64,000 bases of DNA, from NCBI GenBank assembly GCA_003254885.1, contig QANT01004515.1:1-64000 (forward strand), written 5' to 3'. Of the stretch, positions 23,095 to 34,900 are shown one piece after another. The position numbers and the translations under genes are program-made. Below the pieces are notes generated by a model. It saw only the letters and a program-made list of their open reading frames with translations, had not been told where the DNA came from and did not search any database. The DNA is from Purshia tridentata. Its lineage: Eukaryota; Streptophyta; Magnoliopsida; Rosales; Rosaceae. How positions within the stretch are numbered: the stretch's first letter is position 1; each line of letters opens with the position of its first letter.

Positions 23095-25631
23095 TCAAAC
23101 AAAATCATGTCTCCAACCATGAGAAGCAGGAGGCAGGGCCCAATCATCACCACGAGGGGAATCAGAGCCAAAGCCCACAGACCCTCTAGCCTGGCCGCGT
23201 GGCCCATTACTTTTTGGGCTTGGGCTCCTTGGTATAACGTAAGTTGTTGTTCCTCCACCCGAACTTGAAGAATCACAGCCCGATCCAACAACCGACCCTC
23301 GCTTCGTTGATGGGTTCCACTGGGGAGTGGGTGGGCTACACTGTTTGAGTGAGCCTTGGCCTCGTACCTTGGCCTTGGCAGACTGGGTTGGGGCCATGTA
23401 GCTAGGGGCATTGTTGGAGATTGGTTGGTGCAGATGCCGGGTTGAATACGGGTCCGGATCAACCATATTGTCCGGATTGAGTAGGCCCATATTGATGTGA
23501 CTCGACCCGGAAGATGCAAGAGTGTCCATTTCAACTGTCTTCTCGGACATGTTCCCACTGGTGGTTGTAGTGGTGGCTGGTGTAGCATAAGAGATCTCTC
23601 GTGCCCCTGAGTGGCGAGGGGCATGGTGTGGTTGGGATGACATCCAACCCTCCAGCCAATTCCATCCCCATTGGCTCTTTTCTCGAGGATTGCCTTGCAC
23701 TCCAAATTTGTCACCATCAGGAATTGACTGTAGCAGTTGTTGTTGTCGCTGTAATTGTTGCAATTTTGTATCAGTATCTTACTCGTTAACAAATGATAAT
23801 AAATTTAATATAGAAATACTGACCTGGTAGCTATAAGCATAAGCAAGAGCTCTCTCCCTTTTCACCACAGCATCATGTTTCCTCGGGCCATTTTCCATGA
23901 AACTTTGATGCCTTTGATGCCTACCAGTACTCCTAGTTTGCATTTCATATTTCTTGACGGGACTCATCAGCTTTCTCTCTTCCTCCATTAATGCTCTTCT
24001 AAGTACTTGTTCTTCATTATCATCGTCTTCTTCACCTTCATGATGATCAGTTGCCTTGTTATGAAGCTTGTCATTGGTCAATTGGAGTCGTCGTGCTCGC
24101 ACTCTTGCTTGTACACGCACTAATGCCTGCATGCATCGCATTGTCATTTGTGCTTGCTTCCTCACGTTATGGCCTCTCACCAATGCTTGTAGCCTCACCA
24201 ATCCCTTCAAAGCACGTAGAGCGCGTCGAGCCTACAAAATTATTCATACAATTATTATTTCCCAACAAAAGGATGAATATGGAGGGCATTCATTCCATAA
24301 TTAAACTATTAAACAAATGTACAAAATTAAATAGTAATTAAACACAATTATTATTATATATGTAATATTGCTACATTATGAATAATAAAGATTAAGGAAA
24401 TAGGTATAATTACTAGATAGCCTCTGTAATGTGACTGTATGAGGGTTGCAGCCCTTTCTTCCCTAGAGTGACGACCATAACCGGCCAATCGAACAACTTT
24501 GGCCGCTGCTTGTGCTGCTGCAACTGCGGCTTCTGCAGCAGCCGCAGTTGCCACTGCAACGGCAATGGCATGGTTTCTATCTTCAGTATGTACAGGAGTC
24601 GATGCAGTACTCTCATGATCATTTGTGATATCTGGAGAACTCTCTGCAGGGAAATGTTCGAAAGACACAACTTCGGGAACATCATGTTGCCATCTCTTCC
24701 CAATTTCCTTTACAAATTAAATATAGTTGTAAAATAATAAAGTAATTTTAGATATAAAAACAATATCAACAACAATACGATTAGTAAATTATTTGAATTA
24801 CACAGTTTATATATTTCATGATTTGATATCAGAATTTCTACTTTGGAATGATTGCATGTGATAACTTAGGTGGCATGACAATAATAAGTCATATTGAGTG
24901 TAGGTACCAGCTAGCTATATGTTAGTACATTATATATATATATATATATGGTCGTGTGGATGGGGGACCATAAATGGGCAACTTTTTTGTGTTCATGGTC
25001 AGATCCTACATTGGAGCCTCCCCCTATATATATATATGGTCGTGTGGATGGGGGACCATAAATGGGCAACTTTTTTGTGTTCATGGTCCTAAATATGCCA
25101 GTACCAAAAGGGTAGCTCATCTTTAATGTGATTCCACTAGGCAACACCATTTCATGCACTTCCCAACAAAGGAAGGTCACGATCTTGATTTATGCTCTAT
25201 ATATTCAAATAATTATGTTGGCGATATATAGTATTTGATTAGACGGATAAACGAACGTATATTAATCATATAAATATGCTTTGATTTTGGTTTTTGAATA
25301 TTGAGCACCAATAAAGCATACAAGTCCTAATTAAATTGTTCATTAAGTTGAAGGTTATAACGCATATATTTTTCTAATAACTACTTGTTTATGAGAAATA
25401 AGTACTAAAATACTAGCTATATAGTAAAAGAGTAAGGATTATATATATTTGTGAACATGATTTAGCTAATTGGTATTTAAATTATTTGAGTTATAAACAT
25501 TAATTGATAAAATTTAATTTGTGAATTAGAAATGAATTAATGTTAATCACCTTTTTGTCCGGCGAGTCCTTAGAAGAATGTTTGAAAACTTTCTTAACTG
25601 ACGAAAACCAGCTGCTTCCTTTCTTTCCCAT
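23095..25631 (-). CDS. IQ-DOMAIN (IQD) calmodulin-binding protein
   Basis: Four coding exons on the minus strand: 25631-25551, 24707-24414, 24231-23824, 23748-23095; 1437 nt, 478 aa. The start [17 protein letters not shown] is the typical IQD N-terminus. The IQ67 domain spans about residues 112-178: [19 protein letters not shown], the second IQ ([17 protein letters not shown]) and the third ([18 protein letters not shown]). It is split by a phase-0 intron between GYL and ARR, the conserved position in this family. A preceding Ala-rich helix and a Ser/Pro-rich C-terminus ending [17 protein letters not shown] complete the family layout. IQD proteins are plant scaffolds that bind calmodulin and often microtubules, plasma membrane or kinesin light chains. 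The acceptor of exon 4 (CAG before CGACAACAACAA) is the least certain junction. The exact IQD subclass is not assigned. Confidence 0.92.
24938..25088. repeat. Tandem duplication in IQD intron 1, 88-bp period
   Basis: Two copies of (TA)n-GGTCGTGTGGATGGGGGACC…TTTTTTGTGTTCATGGTC end at 25000 and 25088. The shared segments are identical over about 55 bp, so the event is recent. Each copy is preceded by an AT microsatellite, a likely slippage or recombination point. Confidence 0.9.
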
Positions 25632-26036
25632 CTCCGGCCAAAAGATCAGCTCCTCATTGCCGTCCTATCAACAAAGCCAGCCATATATATATGCCTCTGC
25701 CATCCAAATTAAACATATATATCCATAAAAACATGGGCATACATCAATAAAGAGAATGATTTGAAGAAGCAGTTAAATTAAAAGTTAAAACCCATGAAAA
25801 TGCCCAAGATCATAGACATGGTACACAAAAGTACCATGGCAAGCATACATGTATGCCATGGTTGTCTAGCTAAGAACCAAATTATATCAAAAATATATTG
25901 GTAATTAGACTCAGAATAAAGATAATACATATATATATATATATAAGGATGTGTGAAACCTGCAGAGAACAATCTTTAGTTGTTGTGGATGATCGAGAAG
26001 TTTGGTTGAGTTGGCCATGGCCTGAATTCTGCTCTC
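25632..26036 (-). other. IQD 5' leader with probable intron and small uORF
   Basis: On the minus strand a probable leader exon ends at 25960 (CTGCAG before GTTTCAC) and the next begins at 25664 after TTGATAG. This leader contains an upstream ATG that opens a short frame (MANSTKLLDHPQQ…). If spliced as above, it terminates after about 24 codons, before the real IQD start. This is inferred from splice consensus only. Confidence 0.4.
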
Positions 26037-26040
26037 ATCT

Positions 26041-27143
26041 TACAAGCATAGTTCAAACAAATTAATTTGGTGAAAAGATAGTGTGAGAGATATCTGGAAG
26101 GAGACGGCCACTGCCAGAGAAAAATTGGGAGAGAGAGAAAGAGATGAGAGAGAGAGAGATGGAAGGCCGAATGTGAAGGTAGAGTACTGTAGTGGTGTGT
26201 GTGAGGAGAGGAGAGTAATAACTAAGTCCGCGCAATCGCCGTTACAATTTAACCATTTCACGTGTGAATCGATCTTGTATAGGAGAGCTTGTGTATAGTA
26301 GCTACTACCTAGTTAGCTGATAGCTACATATACATGTTGCACTTGGGTTGCTCCAATTGCCCACCGTCTAACACGTCATCTTAATCTACTACATTTGTAA
26401 ATGTAATAAGGGTATTTTTATTTTTTTTTACAAAGATGTTGGGTATATTATATATTGCCCTCTCAGTTTCTGCTATATATTTATATACAAAGTACTCGTG
26501 ATTAGCTTGTAGAACAACGTAACAAAACATGTACCCGAAAAAAATGAAAAACAAAACAACAGATTAGAAACCTTTTTCTTTTTTAATAAGTCATCTAGCT
26601 ATGATAGTACTTGTAACTCAACAATATTATCTCAGATATTTGGAGTTTGAATTCCCCTATTTTCAATATCATTTGATGTAAAAAGAAGTCATGTTTTTCT
26701 AAATTTTTTATTAAAGTCAAAATATCACTTAAAATTTAAATTAAATAATTGAAACTAAACATTAAATTGTTTATATGTATTGCGTACGTACACATATATG
26801 TATAATGAAGTTATTGTATTCATGAGTCTTTAATGATGCAAATTAATTCAAATATTTGGAAACTTGATCAGTACCGTTACCAAACAAAGAAAGAAACATT
26901 TAATTTTCATCAAGGCGTTTAGTTGCGGAAAGATGGACCATAGTAAGCATGAAGTCAATCACTCAAAATCATAAGATGCCCGTGTTGTTGTGTTGTGTTG
27001 TGTCTTTCTTTATTTAATTTTATTTAATTTTTTTTGGTAAATACTGTGTTGTTTTACTGCTTTACGCTTATTGTAAATATGTAAGTTTTGCAAGCAATAT
27101 TGAGTCAATGACCAGGTTCAACAGCAAATTATAGGCAGGAGCT
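26041..27143. other. Intergenic, IQD promoter side
   Basis: A GA-rich tract at about 26115-26160 belongs to the IQD leader or promoter. Beyond 26300 I see AT-rich DNA without coding potential, gene or clear repeat. Confidence 0.45.
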
Positions 27144-27152
27144 TTTTACCAT

Positions 27153-27933
27153 GAGTGCTTCTATTTCCACCTTCATGTCCTATTTTCTCACCCATCTTAT
27201 TTTTACACCCTTATTAAAAATATAAAAACTCTCTTTCCACGTACCGTTATTTCTACTATACCCTTTGATATACTAACTCAAACACCCACCCACTAAACAC
27301 TTTTGCCACCCCCTTAACTATCATTTCACTCACTCATCTTTTTGATAATTTCTTTCTTTTATAAACCCTAGTTCTTCACCAAAACTCAAAATCAATTATA
27401 CTATTTGGTTGATGCCTATACATCTATGAAAACATTGAAAATATATGATTATTCTATAACATACTTTTTAAATTATTTTTTTTCATAGTTTTAAATCAAG
27501 AATTCATTATCTTTTAATGTTTCTTTTGACTTATAAATTGAGTATTGATTTGAGGGATTTAATTGGAAGTGTAGCGATGAATTATAAGATAAATATAATA
27601 TAAGTTTATTTTTCTGCAATTGTCAAAGTGATAGAGACCATTATTCAACGATGCCCAAGCTTTCATTGTAGGAGTCGAATCACTTGCCGAGCATGAGTAC
27701 AACATCTTCCCTTTATGTTTATAGGGAGAAGATCGATTATGGAATTTATATATAAAGTTTAAGTCATTGTAGGAAGGTGGGTGAGTAGAATAATGGGTGG
27801 GTATAATAGATTTATTTTGTTATTTTTTCAGTCAAGTGCTTAGAAGTCATTTTACAAAATGATAAATTTGTTATTATCAATTTTATAAAATATGGGTGGA
27901 AAAATAAGACTAGGGGTGGAAATATAACCACTC
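27153..27933. mobile_element. Mutator-like MITE with perfect 9-bp target duplication
   Basis: A 781-bp element. The left end GAGTGCTTCTATTTCCACC is mirrored by the right end GGTGGAAATATAACCACTC, and inverted similarity continues for at least 50 bp (CTCACCCATCTTATTTT / AAAATATGGGTGGAAAAATAAG). It is flanked on both sides by the identical 9-mer TTTTACCAT (27144-27152 and 27934-27942). A 9-bp target duplication with long terminal repeats is the Mutator (MULE) signature. There is no transposase frame, so it is non-autonomous. The intact duplication points to a fairly young insertion, although the arms have diverged. Confidence 0.88.
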
Positions 27934-27942
27934 TTTTACCAT

Positions 27943-30709
27943 TAGTTGATTAACATATTTACCAAATTCATGATTAAAGTTAACATAGATCGAGTTATGG
28001 ACCATTATTGTTTTGGTTACTAACTTCTTTTCATAATTATTAATTAGCAGATCATGATTATGATACTAATTATGAAAGACATTTCTTTTTCATTTTTGTT
28101 TTAAAGGAAAAATGCAATATTGTGTCACGCGAGTTAAGTCACATTCACGACTCCAAGTTGCATAACATAGTGCCTGTACGCTGGGCTGTCTTTTGTATCT
28201 TTCCACTGGCTCCACTTAAAATCAGCCTCTCACCACACACCATCACTCCATCACTATTAGTACTGCTCACCAAATTCTTAATTATTACCAAACAACTAAT
28301 TGCTCAAACTAGGAAAGAACAAAGACTAATTCTCACTTAATTTGGTGATGACAAAATTCTAAGTACCTCGTCGGTTTCCAATGAAAAATTCAAGTTATAT
28401 ACACTTAAACTTTTCTTTTCCTCTATTAAAATATGCAATTGTCCGTGATACATAATTACAAATAATATTGTTACCATTTCAAACCTTCATTCATTTTCCA
28501 GTAAAACATAGAGATTGTTGTATTTTAATAAGTTTCTATTGATTTTTGGCCAAAAAAAAAAAGTTTCTATTGATTGTGACTTGTGAGAGGAGATAATGGG
28601 GGATATTTGTAAGGCAAGTCTATAGGTTAATTTGTCTGTTTTCAAGAAACCTGTAGTGGGGGCAACATGGTTCCACCACATACATAAATAACTTTCCTCC
28701 TCTTGCTGAGCTGTGAAGTAATATTAGACCCACAATTTTTGCAAAGATCCAATCCAACCTAGCTATATGGGTATGTATGGTTGGGACTTAAAAGAATTTA
28801 ACTAAGGTAGATGACCCTATTGCTTGCATTTAAAGGCAACTTAATTCAAGCAAGATAATTAAAACGGCTTCATTAGGAAGGCTCAGATGGGTCTCACTCT
28901 CGTACCCTGCAGCCCCTACTTTTGATATATGGATTAAATTAGGGTTGGTGACAAGCACCTTTCATCATATTTATGTGTACTGCATCATCACAGTCATATA
29001 CAAATTGGGTTGGGAACTTGGGACCATTGCTATTGTGCATACAAAACTTCTTATCTATACAATTAATTATACACAAAATACTTGATTGTACTTGCCCATA
29101 ATTTTGATCTCTCCAAGTTTTGTACACTTAATATAACAATTAATCACCATTTGTTTGCTTTAATCACTGTGGTCAGTGGATTACAAGCAATACGATGTAT
29201 CTAGCTATTATGGGTGTATTGGGGAATGAGATATATGATCGCTTGTGTTCAACTGCCAAAACAAAGAGATCTCAACTACTTATTGTAATCATGAGCTATT
29301 TACATTCCTTTAAATCTAATTAACCAAATCTAATGGCTTGATGCTTCATTTTCCTCCATGTATAATCAACTTCAAAAGTTTGTGAGGAGCTAGAGAAATA
29401 CGATTATTATTGATTGGTTATGCTGGTTTGAATTTTTCTTGAATATGCGCTATATTATTTAGAGCAAATGACATAATGGTTCTCGAATTTACTATTAGTA
29501 TCAATTCGAGGACCATTGCAATATAGTTCTCTCTACTATTTAAATACATGTATGATGATAAAACCATTGCTATAGTTCTCTCTACTATTTAAATACATGA
29601 ATGATGATAAAACTAGCCTAGAAATGCTCTACTTGTGGCCTAGATTTATTTTTCATTAATTCATGTGGAAATTAATATACAGTTAGAGTTAAATTAATCC
29701 ATCAATTGTCTTTGATTTTTTAAGAAAAAATCACAATCAATTGTATTCGATGACTATAATAGTCTTCATAAAGCTAGTTGAAGAGCAATACTAATGTGAA
29801 CATATTGATAATGAAACACAGTGACATGCACGATCCATATTGCAAGTCATCATGTATAGGTCCATAACCTCAACAATCAAGATCGCCCTCCTGCTTTTCG
29901 ACAATTTTACACTTTTATTAACAATGTGCATTTAAAAGAGAAGTACTTTGCGCTGGCTAAGAGGAGGCTGTGTCCTTTGGAATGGGTTTGTAACTCCCCA
30001 CCCTCCTTGCATGGTGTTTTTCTGGCTGATGATGACCCGTTGATCTTCCGATAGATTAATTAAAAAAATCAGGTATTCTAACTCTCAAATTTTGGGGAGA
30101 GAGTTTAAACCTAATATTTAAGTTCTAAATGGTATTGGTATAAGGAATGAAATTAAAAATTGGAAAAGGTGATAAATTGACTGTGGATCGAAATAAAGTT
30201 GTTAAATTCAAAACTTAAAAAATTTCAGATATGAACCCTTATAATAAATTTCTTCTTAATTTTAGTTTGTGTGTTTTCTTTTATTTCTTCCCGATCACTC
30301 TCATTTCTTATTAGATCCTTTGAATCATTTATTCTAATACCTTTTGTCTATGCCTCTCAACTGAAAAAACAGAAAACCACTTAGAAGAACATAACAGGCC
30401 CAAGATTACTAATAGCAACACACTCAATATGTGATACATATTTTACTTGTCAATGTCCAATGATCGAAAAGTGGCAAACAACAATACCAAATTGCTCATG
30501 CAATATGGACCTTTATAGCTATGAGGATGAATATCACGTGGAAGTGATAACGACAGCGACAGAAACTGACCCACCAAGGCGTTTTTGGGCTTTCATTCGC
30601 TAAATCCCAGAAGAGCCCAGCTTCGCTCGGCCCACAATCAGTTCTTCAGTAATATTGTATAAGAAGGCGGTCCGCTGGCCAGCTGGCAATTTTAGGTGTC
30701 GTCGTCCGC
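27943..30709. other. Gene-poor intergenic region upstream of GMI1
   Basis: About 2.8 kb of AT-rich DNA with no supported gene. It contains a 51-bp tandem duplication (29512-29611) and, at 29881-30054 on the plus strand, an isolated 57-codon open stretch (…KEKYFALAKRRLCPLEWVC…) that looks protein-like but has no Met, promoter or neighbours. The last 100 bp are GC-richer and start the GMI1 promoter. Confidence 0.45.
29512..29611. repeat. Tandem duplication, 51-bp period
   Basis: Two copies of ACCATTGC…TATAGTTCTCTCTACTATTTAAATACATG…ATGATGATAAA, at 29512-29562 and 29563-29611. The second lacks two bases and carries one substitution. Confidence 0.9.
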
Positions 30710-30865
30710 TGACGTCACAGGAAGCGGGTCCCACACACTGTCACTCATTATCCCTCGCGTCTCCTCGTCTGGCATAAAAGGCTGCGGGGGTGCGCACACA
30801 CACCCAGTCTGCCTCCTGATCTTCCCAGTCCCACAAGGATGACACTCTCACACTTGGCACTCAAG
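30710..30865 (+). promoter_or_regulatory. GMI1 core promoter: CRE-type box, TATA box and SOG1-type motif
   Basis: A perfect palindrome TGACGTCA (bZIP/TGA-type) is at 30710-30717, a TATA-like CATAAAAG at 30773-30780, and CTTGGCACTCAAG at 30853-30865. The last fits CTT(N)7AAG, the reported binding palindrome of SOG1, the plant DNA-damage regulator, and Arabidopsis GMI1 is a damage-induced SOG1 target. The coding start is 1.07 kb further on. The leader probably contains an intron: a long T-run followed by CAG ends at 31612. Transcript start and splicing are inferred. Confidence 0.45.
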
Positions 30866-31939
30866 CAAGCTTCGCTTATGTTCATCCGGCGTAGCTTAAA
30901 AAAGAACCCACACCACGTCACTAATGTGAACCTAAGTTGGTGTCGTGCGCCACACCAAAAGCAAAACTTTTTTGTTGAGTTGGCAAGAAGACAACCGGCG
31001 CATTTTAGCTTACAGCCTTAGCAACATAAGCTCCACACGGCGCACAGTGGATAGGACAAAACGCCAAAAAACGCTTCTTTTCCACTCTGCTAGCTCACTC
31101 ACTCTGCTCATACTACACTTGAACAACGCTTTCTCTTACTCCGCCTTCTCTCTCTCATATATAACTTTCCTTTTGTTCTCTAAAAACCCCAAGTCCTTTT
31201 TGACTCACTGCGTCATTTCCAAGCAAAGAGCAGCTTCTGCGTCCCTTTTGACACAGAGTCTCACCGTTTTCAAAGGCATGAAAATTATACAGTTTTATAT
31301 ATATATATATATTTATTTATCTATAAAGACTCATTTGCTTACATAGTGAAATGAATCGGCTTGATTCAGTGGCCCAAGTAACAAGAAATTGTAAACTCAA
31401 GGGGTTTAGATCAGTGTAATGAAATCTAGTCATGTCTAGTCTTTTGCTTTTTGGTTTAATGTCTCGTCATTTATTATGTCATGAAGTTGCTTAGGGTTTA
31501 TGGCTAGTGGGGTATGATTGTTGTCATGCAGTTGTAGTTCACCGCTTCATTGTTGTAAAGAAAAGGTTTAGAGATCGTTCTAACGCTTTTATGTTTTTTT
31601 TTTTTTTTGCAGTGCATCTCTTCTATTTCAACTATTAGAACATTGAAGTGAGCGAGTGAGTCCGCCATTCCCATTTCCAACATTCTTGTCTATTTCAGCT
31701 GGACGTCACAGACTTACATGTTTTCTTTTAGTTCCTCATTATCTACAGGCTTATAAATTGTCAAAAAATGCAATCGACATAAACAAAAGACACTAATATG
31801 TAGAATTATGTGGGTTGATGATCTTTCTTTACTTCTGAGCAATTAAAAAATCTCTTCTTCTTCTTTTTTTTGGCCGGTACAAATCTCTTAATTTTTTTTA
31901 AGTTTTCACCCTGTCGAAAGATTTTTAATTTTACTGAAA

Positions 31940-34900
31940 ATGGATGCAGCAATGCTGCACCAGAGGACAAAGAGGCGACAATCGTACGATCATTGTGACA
32001 TGGACCATATATATAAGTTCCAGATACTTCTTCCCAATGGAACAAGTGTTTCTTTGACATTGCGAAATCCTGGGCCAAAAATGCCGGTTGGAGATTTCAT
32101 TCAAAAGGTTGAAGAGGAATATATCCTCGTCTGGAGACAATCTGGCTCTATGAAACGGAAACGGGATATTAATTGGAAAGGTGGTAACTTGTTTCTTGAA
32201 GATGACAATGACATGAAGATAAGAGATGTAGTGAATTTCAAGAACTTCCAGTTGCAGAGGTGTCACATTCTAAGGCTTCATGTGAGTATAAGAGGCATGA
32301 GTTCAAGCAAATTAAAATCCGTTTGGTTTTGTGGAGTTTTCTATCAAAGGGGAAAGAAAAAGGAAACATTGGTCTCTTTAGAGACGTGGGAAATTTGAAA
32401 CTTATTCTAAATTGATTTACAATGGTTGTTTTTGCTATCTAAGAGGGGGTCTTGTTATTTGATTTCCTGAGCAACCAGTTGGAAGGTTACTTTGTTGTTG
32501 TTGTGATAATTTAATTTGCTTACTCATTGATTAATACAAAATGAACAAAAGAAATGCTTCCTTTTTTATTTATTTGCTTATGGTGATGTTTTGCTTGTTT
32601 TTTGTTTTTATTTATGAGTTAGGATGGCTTGCGTGAGAATTCTAATACTTTTGAGGTTAGTAATATCTTTTATTCAGAATTGATGAATTATTTTTCTTGA
32701 TTTGAGAGTTTATGTGCTTGATCAAAGGATGCCATTAATTCACGACGGACTTCTCTGATATGCAGAATATGTGGGATCTGACACCTGATACTGACATACT
32801 AAAGGAATTACCAGAAGAGTACACATTTGAGACTGCTCTGGCAGATTTGATTGTAAGTTTTCTGACATATACAACTGAAAAACTGGATCTGGTTATCTGG
32901 TTATTTGGTTATTTGGTTATTTTTGTTTTCATTTAATTTCCCTGTTTCTGCTGCTCATTCATTCATCAGGATAATTCCTTACAAGCAGTATGGTCAAATG
33001 AAAGGAGAGATAGGAGACTTATAAGGTATGGAAAATGTAGATTCTATAGTTATACAGATTTTTTAATGTTAATTTGTATAAAGCTCTCATCTATTGCTTC
33101 ATTTGTACAACCTGGAATTTTAACCATATATGCCATCTGGTCTTTGATTTGTGCTTCTCAAGGAAAGTAATTAATTTGTCATGGTTGTGAAGTTAAGATT
33201 GATCCTTATTTCTCTGGTACTATAGGGATCACTTTTCCTTATGTGTCATGGCTGATTACTTTCCTGGCTCTTTCATAATTATTAGTCCGGGACAGATTGC
33301 TGACTCTATGTTGAGCCATGTAATTAAAATTAAGGATGTTTCAGTTGTTATGCTATAAATTAGTTGAGCTTGTCTTGCAACATTAAATTTTTCGGAACTG
33401 ACTTTTCAGTTCATCTTTCAAGTTGATAGATATTTTTGTTGGATGTTTGCATGCTATTCCATTTGTTGTGCTTTATATCCATTCTCTGACTCTATATATT
33501 ACTTCATTATATTTAAATGTTACTTTATAATTTTTCATTTTCCCCCTCAATATTTGCAGTGTGGATGTTGTGGATGAAATGATCTCAGTTTTTGACACTG
33601 GCCCTGGGATGGATGGAAGTGACACAAACTCTATAGTGAAGTGGTATATACGTTTCCTTTTAACAAAAAACCCCCAATTTCTGCCTTCTCTTTTTAAACC
33701 AATTTTCATGAGAGTTATGGCTTACTTACGTACCTTTTTTGTTGGACAAGAGTCCAAGACTGAAGTTTGGATGGGAGGGGTGAAAAAAGTTTTCCAAGAA
33801 ATCTTTTATTAAGTTTCCATCTGACAAGAGAATTCCTAAAGAAAGCAAATCAGGAAAATGGACCAAAAGGATAGATACTCCATGTGGTTTCGGACTGTCG
33901 GAACTCACTCCTTTTGAAGTTGCCTTTAAATTTTGTTTGGTTTATCAGAATGGCTATGTTGATGGCTGAATTTTTGCATGTGTTGGAAAATCTTACACGA
34001 ATCACCTGAAAATTTGAGTCTTGATTGTATGTATATAATTTTCATATAGTGATTGGTAAGAGATGTGAGGTTTAAGTGCTTTATTTCCATGCTAAGAATG
34101 TAATTCACATTCCATTTAGGGGAAAGATGGGTGCTTCACTTCACAGACCTTCAAAAGAACGGGCAATTGGGGGAAAACCTCCGTACTTAATGGTAAAATT
34201 AATTTACAAATATCTTCCTGTCAAGGTTCTTTGAGTCTTTCTTTTACTTTTTTACCATCTTTTTTTGGGTGAATTTTTATCTTTTATAAACGTGCATGTA
34301 TTAATGTGTTTTTCTGTGTATTAATGCAGCCCTTTTTTGGAATGTTTGGGTATGGAGGACTTCTAGCATCCTTGCAATTAGGGAGGTACTACTTCTCTGA
34401 AAATACTCTTTTTTCTCCTCCATGTGTGTTGATTTTCTGGTGAAATGTTTCCTTGAGATCATTTGGACCCTTGATCATTTCACTATCATGTTATAGGCGT
34501 GTTCTAGTTTCTTCCAAGAGCAAGGCCTCTAAGAAAGTTTATACATTACATCTTGATAGAAACGCTTTACTCAGAGGCTCAGGATCCGATATTAACTGGA
34601 AGGTAAAAATTGCACTCAGAAGTTTATGTCCTTTTGGAAGGCAGTAATTTCACTTGTGTTGATTTCTCTTGTTTGTGATTTAACTATTCACTGGGGTGTT
34701 AATTTCTGAAATTAATGGTTACTGTATCTTTCGTATTAGACTGATGGTGGCATGAGGGATCCTTCAGAAGATGAAATTAGCAGAGCACCCCACGGAAGCT
34801 TTACGAAGGTTGAGTGTTGCATCATTGTGTGGTTATTAAATGATTAGGCTGGCTCATTTATGAATATTATGAGTTTTCTTGCAAAATTGGTTTTTGGCTT

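Noticed and set aside
30839-31021. 60-codon ORF just after the GMI1 TATA-like box as a separate gene
   Set aside because: No recognisable family; more likely a leader ORF of GMI1, and its transcript status is unknown.
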